Source of the DNA: Armatimonadota bacterium
GTDB lineage: Bacteria > Armatimonadota > Armatimonadia > Armatimonadales > Armatimonadaceae
Direction: 5' to 3'
Length of the DNA stretch: 14,732 nucleotides
Assembly: GCA_014381035.1 (NCBI GenBank)
Contig: JACMIS010000309.1
Coordinates: 1-14,732 of the forward strand
The translations under genes and the position numbers were made by a program. The notes beneath the pieces were generated by a model. It saw only the letters and a program-made list of their open reading frames with translations, was not told where the DNA came from and did not search any database. How positions within the stretch are numbered: the stretch's first letter is position 1; the number at the start of each line of letters is the position of its first letter. This document shows, piece after piece, positions 1 through 6,610 of the stretch.

Positions 1-1472
1 CCCAGTACGTTTACAACATCATTGATGGTACCGTTTCCCGCGTCTCGCTGGCGTCCGCGCTCAAGGATTTGCCCCGGCTTTCGGAACAGGTATTAGAGAA
101 TAACTCGCTCCGGCGCAATGGCGACCTCCTGCAAACGGCGCGGACCGCGCTGAAGGATCCTGGCATCGAGCACGTGATCTATGTCATCAAGGAAAATCGC
201 ACCTACGATCAGGTTCTGGGGGACGTGAAGCGCGGCAACGGCGACCCGTCGCTGGTGCTGTTCGGGCGCGAGGTGACACCGAACCAGCACGCGCTCGCCG
301 AGCGATTCGTCTTGCTCGACAACTTTTACTGCTGCGCGGAGGTGTCCGGCGACGGGTGGAACTGGTCGACGGCGGGCATGGCGAGCCATTACGTGTCGCG
401 CAACGTGCCTTACGGCTACGGCGGTCATACACGCCCGTATGACTACGAAGGCACGAACAACGACGTGTCCGTAGAACGGCTCGGGATGCAGGACGTTTCC
501 CGCGCTCCCGGCGGCTATCTCTGGGACGCGGCGCAGAAAGCAGGTGTTTCACTGCGAAACTACGGCTTTTTCGTCACGTTCGACGGGGCGGCACCCCGCA
601 CTCCCGAAGGACGCACCGCCCCCGGTTCGGGAAAACAGATCGCGGCACATACGTTGCTTGCGCCGAACACGGACCCGGATTTCCGTGAGTACGACATGGA
701 CTATGCGGACAGCGACGCAGCACAGAAACATGGTATCGCCCCACCGCGAGGGATGATGGCGACCTTCGGCGCGTATAAATCGCCGTCGCGCATCAGCGAG
801 TTCCTGCGCGAGTACAACGGCTTTGTAGAAAACAAAAAGATGCCGGGGTTGTCGCTTCTGCGTCTGCCGCGCGATCATACGTCGGGAACCACGGCGGGTG
901 CTCCTTCAGCCCGCGCAATGGTCGCGGATAACGATTACGCGGTCGGGCAACTGGTCGAAGCCGTATCACGTTCGCCGTACTGGAAAAAAACGGCGATATT
1001 CATTGTCGAGGACGACGCCCAGAACGGCTACGATCATGTAGACGCGCACCGGTCGATAGCGTTCGTGATCAGCCCATTCGTGAAGAAAAACAGCCATGAC
1101 AGCCGTTTTTATAACACGGACTCGACGCTCCACACGATAGAAAACCTGCTCGGCATGGACCCGATGAATCAGTACGACGCCATCGCGCCCACGATCAACG
1201 TGTTCACCAGCAAGCCGGATAACGCCGCGCCGTACACCGCGATTCTGCCGGACAAAAGCATCATCGGTCAGATCAATACCCGGACCGCCTACCGCGCCGC
1301 CGACAGTCTCAGCATGCTCAACCCGATGCGCGAGGAATCCGCACCCGACGAACTGCTGAATGAGATCCTGTGGCGTGACGCAAAAGGCAAGAACGCCCCG
1401 CTTCCCGCGAAACGCTACGGCGTCAAGACAACGATCCGCGCCCTGCCGTTCGCGGACGGGGACGACGACTAA
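1..1472 (+). CDS. Phosphoesterase-family protein, C-terminal part (5' end outside window)
   Basis: The frame is open from base 3 and has no start codon of its own in the window, so this is the 3' part of a longer gene; a TTG at 69 is in frame but is probably not the start. The residues before it (YNIIDGTVSRVSL) look like the end of a YncE-type beta-propeller, the usual N-terminal partner of this domain. The body fits the PF04185 phosphoesterase/alkaline-phosphatase superfamily. Its N-terminal metal-site motif ENRTYDQ is near 192-212, GDGWNWSTAG near 348-377, and the second metal cluster EDDAQNGYDHVDAHR at 1008-1052, followed by a TIENLLG helix. Such proteins hydrolyse phosphoester bonds outside the cytoplasm; the substrate here cannot be told. 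No signal peptide can be judged because the N-terminus is missing. The gene ends 42 bp before the next gene on the same strand. Confidence 0.88.
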   Translation, partial: QYVYNIIDGTVSRVSLASALKDLPRLSEQVLENNSLRRNGDLLQTARTALKDPGIEHVIYVIKENRTYDQVLGDVKRGNGDPSLVLFGREVTPNQHALAERFVLLDNFYCCAEVSGDGWNWSTAGMASHYVSRNVPYGYGGHTRPYDYEGTNNDVSVERLGMQDVSRAPGGYLWDAAQKAGVSLRNYGFFVTFDGAAPRTPEGRTAPGSGKQIAAHTLLAPNTDPDFREYDMDYADSDAAQKHGIAPPRGMMATFGAYKSPSRISEFLREYNGFVENKKMPGLSLLRLPRDHTSGTTAGAPSARAMVADNDYAVGQLVEAVSRSPYWKKTAIFIVEDDAQNGYDHVDAHRSIAFVISPFVKKNSHDSRFYNTDSTLHTIENLLGMDPMNQYDAIAPTINVFTSKPDNAAPYTAILPDKSIIGQINTRTAYRAADSLSMLNPMREESAPDELLNEILWRDAKGKNAPLPAKRYGVKTTIRALPFADGDDD

Positions 1473-1491
1473 TCCGGTAGGCGTAGCAATC

Positions 1492-1520
1492 GGGTATGAT
1501 ATTTTCAGAATATCATGCCC
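1492..1520 (+). promoter_or_regulatory. 12-bp hairpin enclosing the start codon of the next gene
   Basis: Arms 1492-1503 and 1509-1520 pair over 12 positions, with one G.U pair and a 5-nt loop (TTCAG). The right arm contains the ATG at 1515. The stem follows the phosphoesterase stop codon by 19 bp but has no T-run after it, so it is a poor terminator. It could mask translation initiation of the downstream membrane protein or act as a protein-binding site. TATGAT at 1495-1500 could also serve as a -10 element. Confidence 0.45.
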
Positions 1521-2921
1521 GATACATCCCCTGCGCCAGACAGCCGATTTGCTCGCTACCTGCTTCTCGCCACGCTCTCTTTCTACATGGTGGTGCAACT
1601 TGTCTGGATACAGGCAACTCCGCTACAGCCGATCTTTTTGCCGGATAATCTGCCAGAGAAACACGCCGATGCCCCCCTTCTTGTCGGATTGGGACCGGAT
1701 GAGAAAGAGCACTTCCTTTACATTCGATCCATCACGGATAACGGACGGATTCCCAAGCCATCCCCCGATTATCGCACGGCACCGGAGCAGTATGTTTCCT
1801 ATCAGGCGCAACATCCGCCGCTTTTCTACGCGGTCGCGGCGGTCGTGTATAAAGCCGCTCACCCGCTCGCGGGCGATATAAAGATCTGGTATATCCTGCG
1901 CGGGTTGTGCGTCCTTTGCGGGATGGGGGTCATCCTCTTGACCGATAAAGCGGCGAAAACAGCGTTCCCCGACCGACCGCTGGTCGCGCTCGGCACCGCA
2001 CCGTTCATGGCGTTCCTGCCGATGTTCGGGCACATGACCGGCAACCTGTCGAACGAACCGCTGGCGATGGTGTTTGGCGCGGCGGTCTGGCTGCAATCGG
2101 TGCGCCTGATTCGCCGGCACGAGCCGCCCACATTGCGCGAAGCAGTCATCCTGGGCGCGACTCTCGCCCTCGCCTGTCTGACCCGCCTGACCGCACTGAT
2201 ATGGCTTCCCGTGGTCGTAGTCGCTTTGTTTCGGACGCAAACGGCATGGAAAGATAGAATCGCTTCCTTCACCACTTTCGCCCTGCTTCTCGCGCCATGG
2301 CTGGCGTACAATCAGGTCGCGTATGGCAAGGCGTTCCTGCGAACGTTCGACCGACCACTTCTGGACCGGGGTCCCCTTGCCGATTTCTTCGGGCGTGGTC
2401 TCGTCCCCGCCGAGTTCCCCGTTCCGATAAACGCGACGCAGACACTGCTCTGGTACGCGGGAACGGCGTGGCTACCGGTCTGGCTGATGCAGTTCTACCA
2501 GACCGTAGATGTGCGCCCCCTTCTCCTTTTGCTGGATGCGGTGGCAATAATACTGATCGTGCTCAACGTCGGCAAACTGACACAGGGCGATGTGCCCGAT
2601 TCAGCAGGGAAAGCGATTATCGGTGCCGGATTCGCCACGATTACTTTTTGCCTCGCGGCTTTGATCCAGCAACAGTTATTCTCGGACTGGAACGTCGTCT
2701 TGTCCGCCGGTCGCTATCTCGTCGCCGCCGCGCCCGCGACCGGTCTGCTTTTTGTTTTCGCGCTATCTACGATCAAGCCGCTGAATCGTGCGTGGTTCGC
2801 CGCCGTTCTGGCACTTCTAATGTTAGGGTTTGGGGGCTATGCCGCGAAGACGGTCGAGCAATTCTACATTGATCGTCCCAAACAAGCCGAAGTGCAACCA
2901 GTAGTGGTCAGCGGTCAGTGA
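1515..2921 (+). CDS. Polytopic membrane protein, GT39/DUF2142-like (GT-C glycosyltransferase-like)
   Basis: This 468-residue protein is strongly hydrophobic, with roughly ten predicted membrane segments beginning at residues 15-34. After the first helix there is an extracytoplasmic loop with GPDEKEHF (60-67), then QAQHPPLFY (97-105). An acidic pair after TM1 and an H-P-P-x-x-Y motif before TM2 are typical of GT-C type integral membrane glycosyltransferases (ArnT/PMT family 39) and of DUF2142 proteins, which use lipid-linked sugars. The sugar and acceptor cannot be inferred. The ATG at 1515 is chosen because it keeps the whole first helix; no Shine-Dalgarno sequence precedes it and it lies inside a hairpin. 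The next in-frame Met (residue 25) would cut into TM1. The stop codon lies inside the downstream terminator. Confidence 0.8.
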   Translation: MPDTSPAPDSRFARYLLLATLSFYMVVQLVWIQATPLQPIFLPDNLPEKHADAPLLVGLGPDEKEHFLYIRSITDNGRIPKPSPDYRTAPEQYVSYQAQHPPLFYAVAAVVYKAAHPLAGDIKIWYILRGLCVLCGMGVILLTDKAAKTAFPDRPLVALGTAPFMAFLPMFGHMTGNLSNEPLAMVFGAAVWLQSVRLIRRHEPPTLREAVILGATLALACLTRLTALIWLPVVVVALFRTQTAWKDRIASFTTFALLLAPWLAYNQVAYGKAFLRTFDRPLLDRGPLADFFGRGLVPAEFPVPINATQTLLWYAGTAWLPVWLMQFYQTVDVRPLLLLLDAVAIILIVLNVGKLTQGDVPDSAGKAIIGAGFATITFCLAALIQQQLFSDWNVVLSAGRYLVAAAPATGLLFVFALSTIKPLNRAWFAAVLALLMLGFGGYAAKTVEQFYIDRPKQAEVQPVVVSGQ

Positions 2922-2940
2922 TCACTGACCACTACTTTTT
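2900..2940 (+). terminator. Rho-independent terminator built from GTGGTCA-like heptamers
   Basis: Arms 2900-2911 (AGTAGTGGTCAG) and 2925-2936 pair perfectly over 12 bp and are followed by T5 at 2936-2940 on the + strand. An alternative perfect 18-bp palindrome, GGTCAGTGATCACTGACC, occupies 2913-2930. The stretch reads as successive heptamers GTGGTCA, GCGGTCA, GTGATCA, CTGACCA. The T-run is only on the + side, so it ends the membrane-protein transcript; the convergent gene on - stops at 2939. Confidence 0.8.
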
Positions 2941-4375
2941 AGTCCGTCACAACGACCGCGTGGCGCAGGGTTCCAACACCGGGGCAACCGAGCGTGAACG
3001 TACCTTCAATCGTTTGCGTCGTGCCGGCCGGGACAGTAACGGTGTAGTAGGTCACCGGGATGGCACGGACAAGAACTTGTTGCCAGACACCGGCGACGTC
3101 TTTGTAGGCAATCGGGCTACCACTGCCGGACGAGTTGTTGAGCGTCAGCGCGAAGTTGCGGTCCCGTGTGCTGTTGTTCGTCAGGGTGATCACGTCACGG
3201 TAGACGACGGCCCAGTTGCCGATGTTCGCCTGCGAGAACGGCGAGTTCGGCGTGTAGCTCGGCGCGAGCGCGTAGACCGTTCCGTAGCCGGGCATCAGGA
3301 CATTGAACATATCGTTGCCGACTACTTTCACGGTCGCGGTATCACGGAGCGGGGTGTTGTGCGTGAACCAGCCGGTGCCGGGAACCGTCGCGGTCGGCGA
3401 GGGACCGAAAACCCCGGTAGCCGCGTCAATGCGGACATACTGCGGGTAGGTGACCGGTAATGCTCCGATAGCGGTCGTGTCGTCTACAGAGAAGGCAAGG
3501 TTCGTGACTACGCCTGCTCCACTTTCGGGCGCGTCCGGGTACGCCATCAAACCTTTGTAGACGCGGGATTCGGGCGCGGCGGCAACCGTATATCGGCGCG
3601 TCACAAAACTGGAATACTCGGCTTCGGCGAGGGCTTTCGAGGGCTGCTCAACCGGCTTTGCGGTAGCTTCCAGAAGGGGGAATACTGCGTTAAAGTCCTG
3701 ATACGCCAGGTTCAGGACCTTGAACGAACCGCCAGCAACATCGAAATCTACCACGCCGCTGAAGAAACTTCCGGGGTTGATAGGCTTGGTTCCGGCATAA
3801 TCCGCGTCGCTCCGCAGAATCCAGAGGAAGCGGAACGGCTTGAGCGTGATCGTTGTCTCGGTCGGGTTGTTGAACAGATCCACGAACGGTTGTCCGCCGG
3901 TTGTTCCCGTCGTGAATCCCTTGCCCCTCACGGTGACGGTCAGATTCGTAAAGTTAGGGTTGAACAATGCGACCCCGTAACTGATCGGGTTCGACGCGGT
4001 CACGGGGACCGTAGCCCGGGTCAGGTTGTAAACATGCTCGAACGCGTTGCGGTAGCTGCCCGGTTCGAGATTCATGTTGAGGATCGATTTTCGACCGATC
4101 TCCGCGTCCGCGAGGTCGCTGTAGTTAAAGCCGAAGGTCGCCGAGCCGGGTATGGTGTCCGTGAAACCGACTTCAAGCCGCTCCGGGTTGTTGACGAAGA
4201 TCAGTTTTCGCGTCCCTTCCGGGGTGTAGCGCACGACAGGCGGCGTAGATGTTTGTGCTTGGGCGGGCAAAATCGCGCCGGGCGACATCAGGAAGAGAAG
4301 CGTAGAAAGTCCGAACACCGTTCTTGCGGCAACGGCGGCTTTCGAGAAAATTGGAAAAGCGTTCATGAGTTGCAT
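2939..4375 (-). CDS. Secreted protein of unknown family
   Basis: The gene encodes 478 residues. The N-terminus is a clear signal peptide: basic start, hydrophobic core at 19-33, and likely cleavage after AQA at residue 40. The rest has no membrane segment and is rich in T, V, N, G and P with alternating beta-type patterns, which suggests a series of beta-sandwich domains exported to the periplasm or cell surface. I recognise no catalytic motif and assign no function. Two starts are possible, MQLM at 4375 or Met4 at 4366. The AAGGA upstream lies only 2 nt from the first ATG and 11 nt from the second, so the start is uncertain by 9 bases. The gene is convergent with the membrane protein at 1515-2921 and appears to be transcribed alone. 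Confidence 0.8.
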   Translation of the reverse strand: MQLMNAFPIFSKAAVAARTVFGLSTLLFLMSPGAILPAQAQTSTPPVVRYTPEGTRKLIFVNNPERLEVGFTDTIPGSATFGFNYSDLADAEIGRKSILNMNLEPGSYRNAFEHVYNLTRATVPVTASNPISYGVALFNPNFTNLTVTVRGKGFTTGTTGGQPFVDLFNNPTETTITLKPFRFLWILRSDADYAGTKPINPGSFFSGVVDFDVAGGSFKVLNLAYQDFNAVFPLLEATAKPVEQPSKALAEAEYSSFVTRRYTVAAAPESRVYKGLMAYPDAPESGAGVVTNLAFSVDDTTAIGALPVTYPQYVRIDAATGVFGPSPTATVPGTGWFTHNTPLRDTATVKVVGNDMFNVLMPGYGTVYALAPSYTPNSPFSQANIGNWAVVYRDVITLTNNSTRDRNFALTLNNSSGSGSPIAYKDVAGVWQQVLVRAIPVTYYTVTVPAGTTQTIEGTFTLGCPGVGTLRHAVVVTD

Positions 4376-4420
4376 TGTCCTTTTTGCATCGTGCTATGCG
4401 CAGTCTGCAGAGTGATTATC

Positions 4421-4468
4421 GGTATATACCACTGCGTTTGTGGAGACAGTAAAAATACCTGTTTACTG
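4421..4468. repeat. Palindromes upstream of the secreted-protein gene
   Basis: A perfect 10-bp palindrome GGTATATACC (4421-4430) is followed by an inverted repeat CAGTAAA (4447-4453) / TTTACTG (4462-4468) with an 8-bp spacer. They lie 46-93 bp upstream of the start of the - strand gene, where its promoter and any operator should be. No confident -35/-10 pair was found. Confidence 0.3.
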
Positions 4469-4555
4469 GGCTACCCGACATTTTTCATGGGTCATCTGCC
4501 AAACAAGGGAGATATACCAATCATCTCAGGAAACCGATGCCGAACCTGAAATATT

Positions 4556-4594
4556 CCGACGACAAGGCGATGAGATCCATCGCCTTGTCGTCGG
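4556..4594 (-). terminator. Hairpin terminator after the DUF4386 fusion gene
   Basis: A perfect 17-bp inverted repeat (arms 4556-4572 and 4578-4594, starting CCGACGACAAGGCGATG) has a 5-nt loop and lies 15 bp beyond the - strand stop at 4610. On the - strand the stem is followed by AATATTTCAGG, a weak T-tract; the + side has none. The stem is very strong, so termination of the - transcript is the likely role. Confidence 0.7.
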
Positions 4595-4609
4595 TCTTCC
4601 GGTCATCTA

Positions 4610-5800
4610 TCACCGAAGCGGAATACTGTATGAGATTCCGGGCGTCGGGTTGACGCGGGGGCTGTGCCCTTCTCCGAAAAGTACACCGGTTCCGATACGG
4701 GCTTCAAAACCGCGCCCCAGATTATAGCGGACACCGGTATCAATGAACCCGGCGTTTTTATCGCGCCAGCTATTCGCCGTTCCACGCATATATGCCACGG
4801 AGACGAAGGATTCCAGACGGCTCCGGTTTTGTTTCACGAATGGCGTCCCGAAATAATACGTTACGCCGATTTTATTGAACCAGGTGTCCTCGCTGTCGCC
4901 CTCGCTATTGCGGGAAATGATCGTCGTGTATCGCCCCGCATAGATTCCGAAGTCGCTACGGCGATATTCCAGCCCGATCAGCGGGGAGCGGAAAGCATGG
5001 ACATACAGAGTGCTCTCCGGACGAGCGGTTTGCGTCTCCTGAGCATTTGCGACCGATACCGTACCGAGCAAAAGAGCGATCAGCGAGGCGGCGAAGGAAA
5101 CGAATTTCGTGGACGAGACGCGAGCGGGTCGGATTGCCGTGTAGATCGTGTTGCCACCGAGTGCTATCAGCCATGCCGCCCACAGCAGGTACCCCATCAC
5201 CGTCGCGATCTGTGCCCATACCGCCCCGGTCGCTTCGCCCAACCCCAGCAGGATTCCTACCCCGGACACGGTGCCCACAATCGCAAAGCCGCGCCGATTC
5301 GCTTCCCAGAGACCACGAGCCATAATCAGTGTCCAGACGCCAGTGAACAGGTACCCCAGATGCTCCCCGATCCCGACACCGAGATAATGATTGAACGCGG
5401 TGAATATCACCTCAATTGCATTTTGAGTGGCAATAGTTGCATCACTACTATCATAGGTTTTCGCGAGATACGGCGTCACAAACACCCACCGAGCGAGTCC
5501 TAACGCTTGCACTAATCCGGCAAGGACTCCGAACACTATTGCCGCTTTTTCGTGCCGTTCCGCGAACGGTTTCGCGGTTATTAAAGCGAGCGGGATCATC
5601 ATCAACGCGGCGAGGAGCATCACGTACCAGGTCCCGAGGAGTGACATACCACCCGCCGCGAACCGGGTCAATACTTCCCCCGCCGGATGGTGTAGCACCG
5701 CCGGATAGTCGAAGCGTGATGCGAGCATCAGGAAGGCACCGTTGAACAGTAACGGTGCGGCAATCAGTAACAATCCGGTCGTCCATTGTTGAGTTTTCAT
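4610..5800 (-). CDS. DUF4386 membrane domain fused to an outer-membrane beta-barrel-like domain
   Basis: This 396-residue protein has two parts. Residues 1-225 form a polytopic inner-membrane domain with about six helices that resembles DUF4386 (GLARW near 101-105, HYLGVGIGEHLGYLFTGVWT near 138-157, GEATGAVW near 188-195). Residues 229-253 look exactly like a signal peptide: a lysine, a long hydrophobic core and an ANA|Q cleavage site. Residues 254-396 consist of short amphipathic beta-strands (YRRSDFGIYAGRYTT, KIGVTYYFGT, FIDTGVRYNLGRG), as in small outer-membrane barrels. No in-frame ATG, GTG or TTG lies at the junction near 5122 (the nearest valine codon is GTC), so the fusion is real in this sequence. 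The ATG is 4 bp after the TetR stop, so the two genes are probably co-transcribed and translationally coupled. The function of DUF4386 is unknown. Confidence 0.8.
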   Translation of the reverse strand: MKTQQWTTGLLLIAAPLLFNGAFLMLASRFDYPAVLHHPAGEVLTRFAAGGMSLLGTWYVMLLAALMMIPLALITAKPFAERHEKAAIVFGVLAGLVQALGLARWVFVTPYLAKTYDSSDATIATQNAIEVIFTAFNHYLGVGIGEHLGYLFTGVWTLIMARGLWEANRRGFAIVGTVSGVGILLGLGEATGAVWAQIATVMGYLLWAAWLIALGGNTIYTAIRPARVSSTKFVSFAASLIALLLGTVSVANAQETQTARPESTLYVHAFRSPLIGLEYRRSDFGIYAGRYTTIISRNSEGDSEDTWFNKIGVTYYFGTPFVKQNRSRLESFVSVAYMRGTANSWRDKNAGFIDTGVRYNLGRGFEARIGTGVLFGEGHSPRVNPTPGISYSIPLR

Positions 5801-5804
5801 GGGT

Positions 5805-6437
5805 TTATCTTTCTATTTTGTTGACATGGTCCGTAATCCGATACGGACGCAGTACGAGACGGAGCAGGGATGCCCCCTGCTCTTGATGACGGGCTTCGAG
5901 GGCGGACAGGTCGGCTTCCCCGCCATCCGCTTCCAGAAACGGCAAGAAAAAATCGCTGACGATCCAGCAGACCTGTGCTAACTGGCTTTCCTCTTCCGGG
6001 GTTTCGGGGAGCCGCATAAATCCCGCTTCCGTGAAGGAGCGCAGAAGGTACGCGAAACCGTCGAAACCGCGTTGACGCACAATGCGATAACGAGACATCA
6101 GTTCCGGATCACGCTGAAGAAGGGCGATCCGCTCCCGGTAAAAGAAGCGATACCGCCACAGAACCACAAAATTCAGTTGCAGAAGAGCATCCAGATCATC
6201 CGGTGTCGGAACGCGATCCTCGGGTAGCGAGAACGCACGGTCGGTGTCTTCCGAAAAACGTTCAAACAAAGCGCGGACGATCTGCTCCTTATTTTTGAAA
6301 TGGTAGTACAGGTTGCCGACGCTGATTCCCGCTTCCTGCGCGATGATGTTGGTGGAAACGTTCGCCGTGCCCCTTTCGTTAAAAAGGTGCAGGGCAACTT
6401 CCAGAATCCGTTTGCGGTTGTCCATTTTTTCGTTCAT
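5805..6437 (-). CDS. TetR/AcrR-family transcriptional repressor
   Basis: The protein has 210 residues, a normal length for the family. The N-terminus has the TetR signature: RILEVALHLFNERG (10-23) followed by the helix-turn-helix STNIIAQEAGISVGNLYYHF (28-47). The C-terminal ligand domain contains LWRYRFFYRER, typical of the subgroup with a TetR_C_33-like partner domain. The ligand is unknown. Start choice is open: Met1 at 6437 or Met5 at 6425, with no good Shine-Dalgarno sequence before either. The gene leads an operon with the DUF4386 fusion 4 bp downstream and is divergent from the alcohol dehydrogenase. Its promoter region carries two palindromic sites, so autorepression and control of the dehydrogenase are both likely (inference). 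Confidence 0.95.
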   Translation of the reverse strand: MNEKMDNRKRILEVALHLFNERGTANVSTNIIAQEAGISVGNLYYHFKNKEQIVRALFERFSEDTDRAFSLPEDRVPTPDDLDALLQLNFVVLWRYRFFYRERIALLQRDPELMSRYRIVRQRGFDGFAYLLRSFTEAGFMRLPETPEEESQLAQVCWIVSDFFLPFLEADGGEADLSALEARHQEQGASLLRLVLRPYRITDHVNKIER

Positions 6438-6447
6438 GACGTGAAAT

Positions 6448-6496
6448 ATTAGAGTAAATACTCTACTTGGAAACAGTATAGAGTATTTACTCTAAT
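6448..6496. promoter_or_regulatory. Paired TetR operators in mirror-image arrangement
   Basis: Two 16-bp sites of form TAGAGTA-N2-TACTCTA lie at 6450-6465 and 6479-6494. Each is a palindrome with 7-bp arms. Together they form a perfect 18-bp inverted repeat (ATTAGAGTAAATACTCTA at 6448-6465 and its exact reverse complement at 6479-6496) separated by 13 bp. Centre-to-centre spacing is 29 bp, nearly three helical turns. Position between a TetR gene and its divergent neighbour makes them the obvious binding sites for that repressor. Confidence 0.85.
6467..6496 (+). promoter_or_regulatory. Candidate promoter of the alcohol dehydrogenase gene
   Basis: TTGGAA (6467-6472), an 18-bp spacer and TCTAAT (6491-6496) lie on the + strand, with the right operator again inside the spacer. 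The -10 match is only moderate. If correct, the transcript starts near 6503 and has a leader of about 108 nt. Confidence 0.45.
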
Positions 6497-6503
6497 TCGT
6501 CAA
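6475..6503 (-). promoter_or_regulatory. Sigma-70-type promoter of the TetR operon
   Basis: On the - strand there is TTGACG (6498-6503), a 17-bp spacer and TATACT (6475-6480). The spacer is occupied by the right-hand operator (6479-6494), so bound repressor would block RNA polymerase. The predicted transcription start is near 6468, about 30 nt before the start codon, and the left operator lies just downstream of it. Confidence 0.75.
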
Positions 6504-6550
6504 GGGATAAGAGAAACTTTTTTGCAGGAAGCCCGCCCCCTGACGCGGAA

Positions 6551-6596
6551 CGTTTTCGTAGGGGTGGTTTCAGCCGCCCCTATGAAAACGTTTTTT
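6551..6596 (+). terminator. Terminator hairpin in the dehydrogenase leader (possible attenuator)
   Basis: A 17-bp stem (6551-6567 with 6574-6590, two G.U pairs) has a 6-nt loop and is followed directly by T6 (6591-6596). It has full Rho-independent form on the + strand. The two G.U pairs would be A-C mismatches in a - transcript, so the RNA that matters is +. The Shine-Dalgarno AGGAG (6597-6601) begins immediately after the T-run and the ATG is at 6611. The hairpin therefore lies inside the presumed leader of the dehydrogenase, where it could act as an attenuator or block read-through from upstream. Confidence 0.75.
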
Positions 6597-6610
6597 AGGA
6601 GCAAGAAACA

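Noticed and set aside
966..1598. 210-codon open frame on - opposite the phosphoesterase
   Set aside because: It lies antisense to clear conserved motifs, has no recognisable domain and is a codon-bias shadow of the + gene.
1623..2240. 205-codon open frame on - opposite the GT39-like gene
   Set aside because: The translation is rich in Arg/His/Gln and unstructured, while the + strand gives a coherent polytopic membrane protein.
2918..4549. Two + strand frames (2918-3460 and 3890-4549) over the secreted-protein gene
   Set aside because: Arg/Val-rich shadow translations. The - strand frame has a signal peptide and is far longer.
4664..5503. 279-codon + strand frame over the DUF4386 fusion
   Set aside because: No domain or hydrophobic pattern. 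The - strand frame shows membrane helices and barrel strands.
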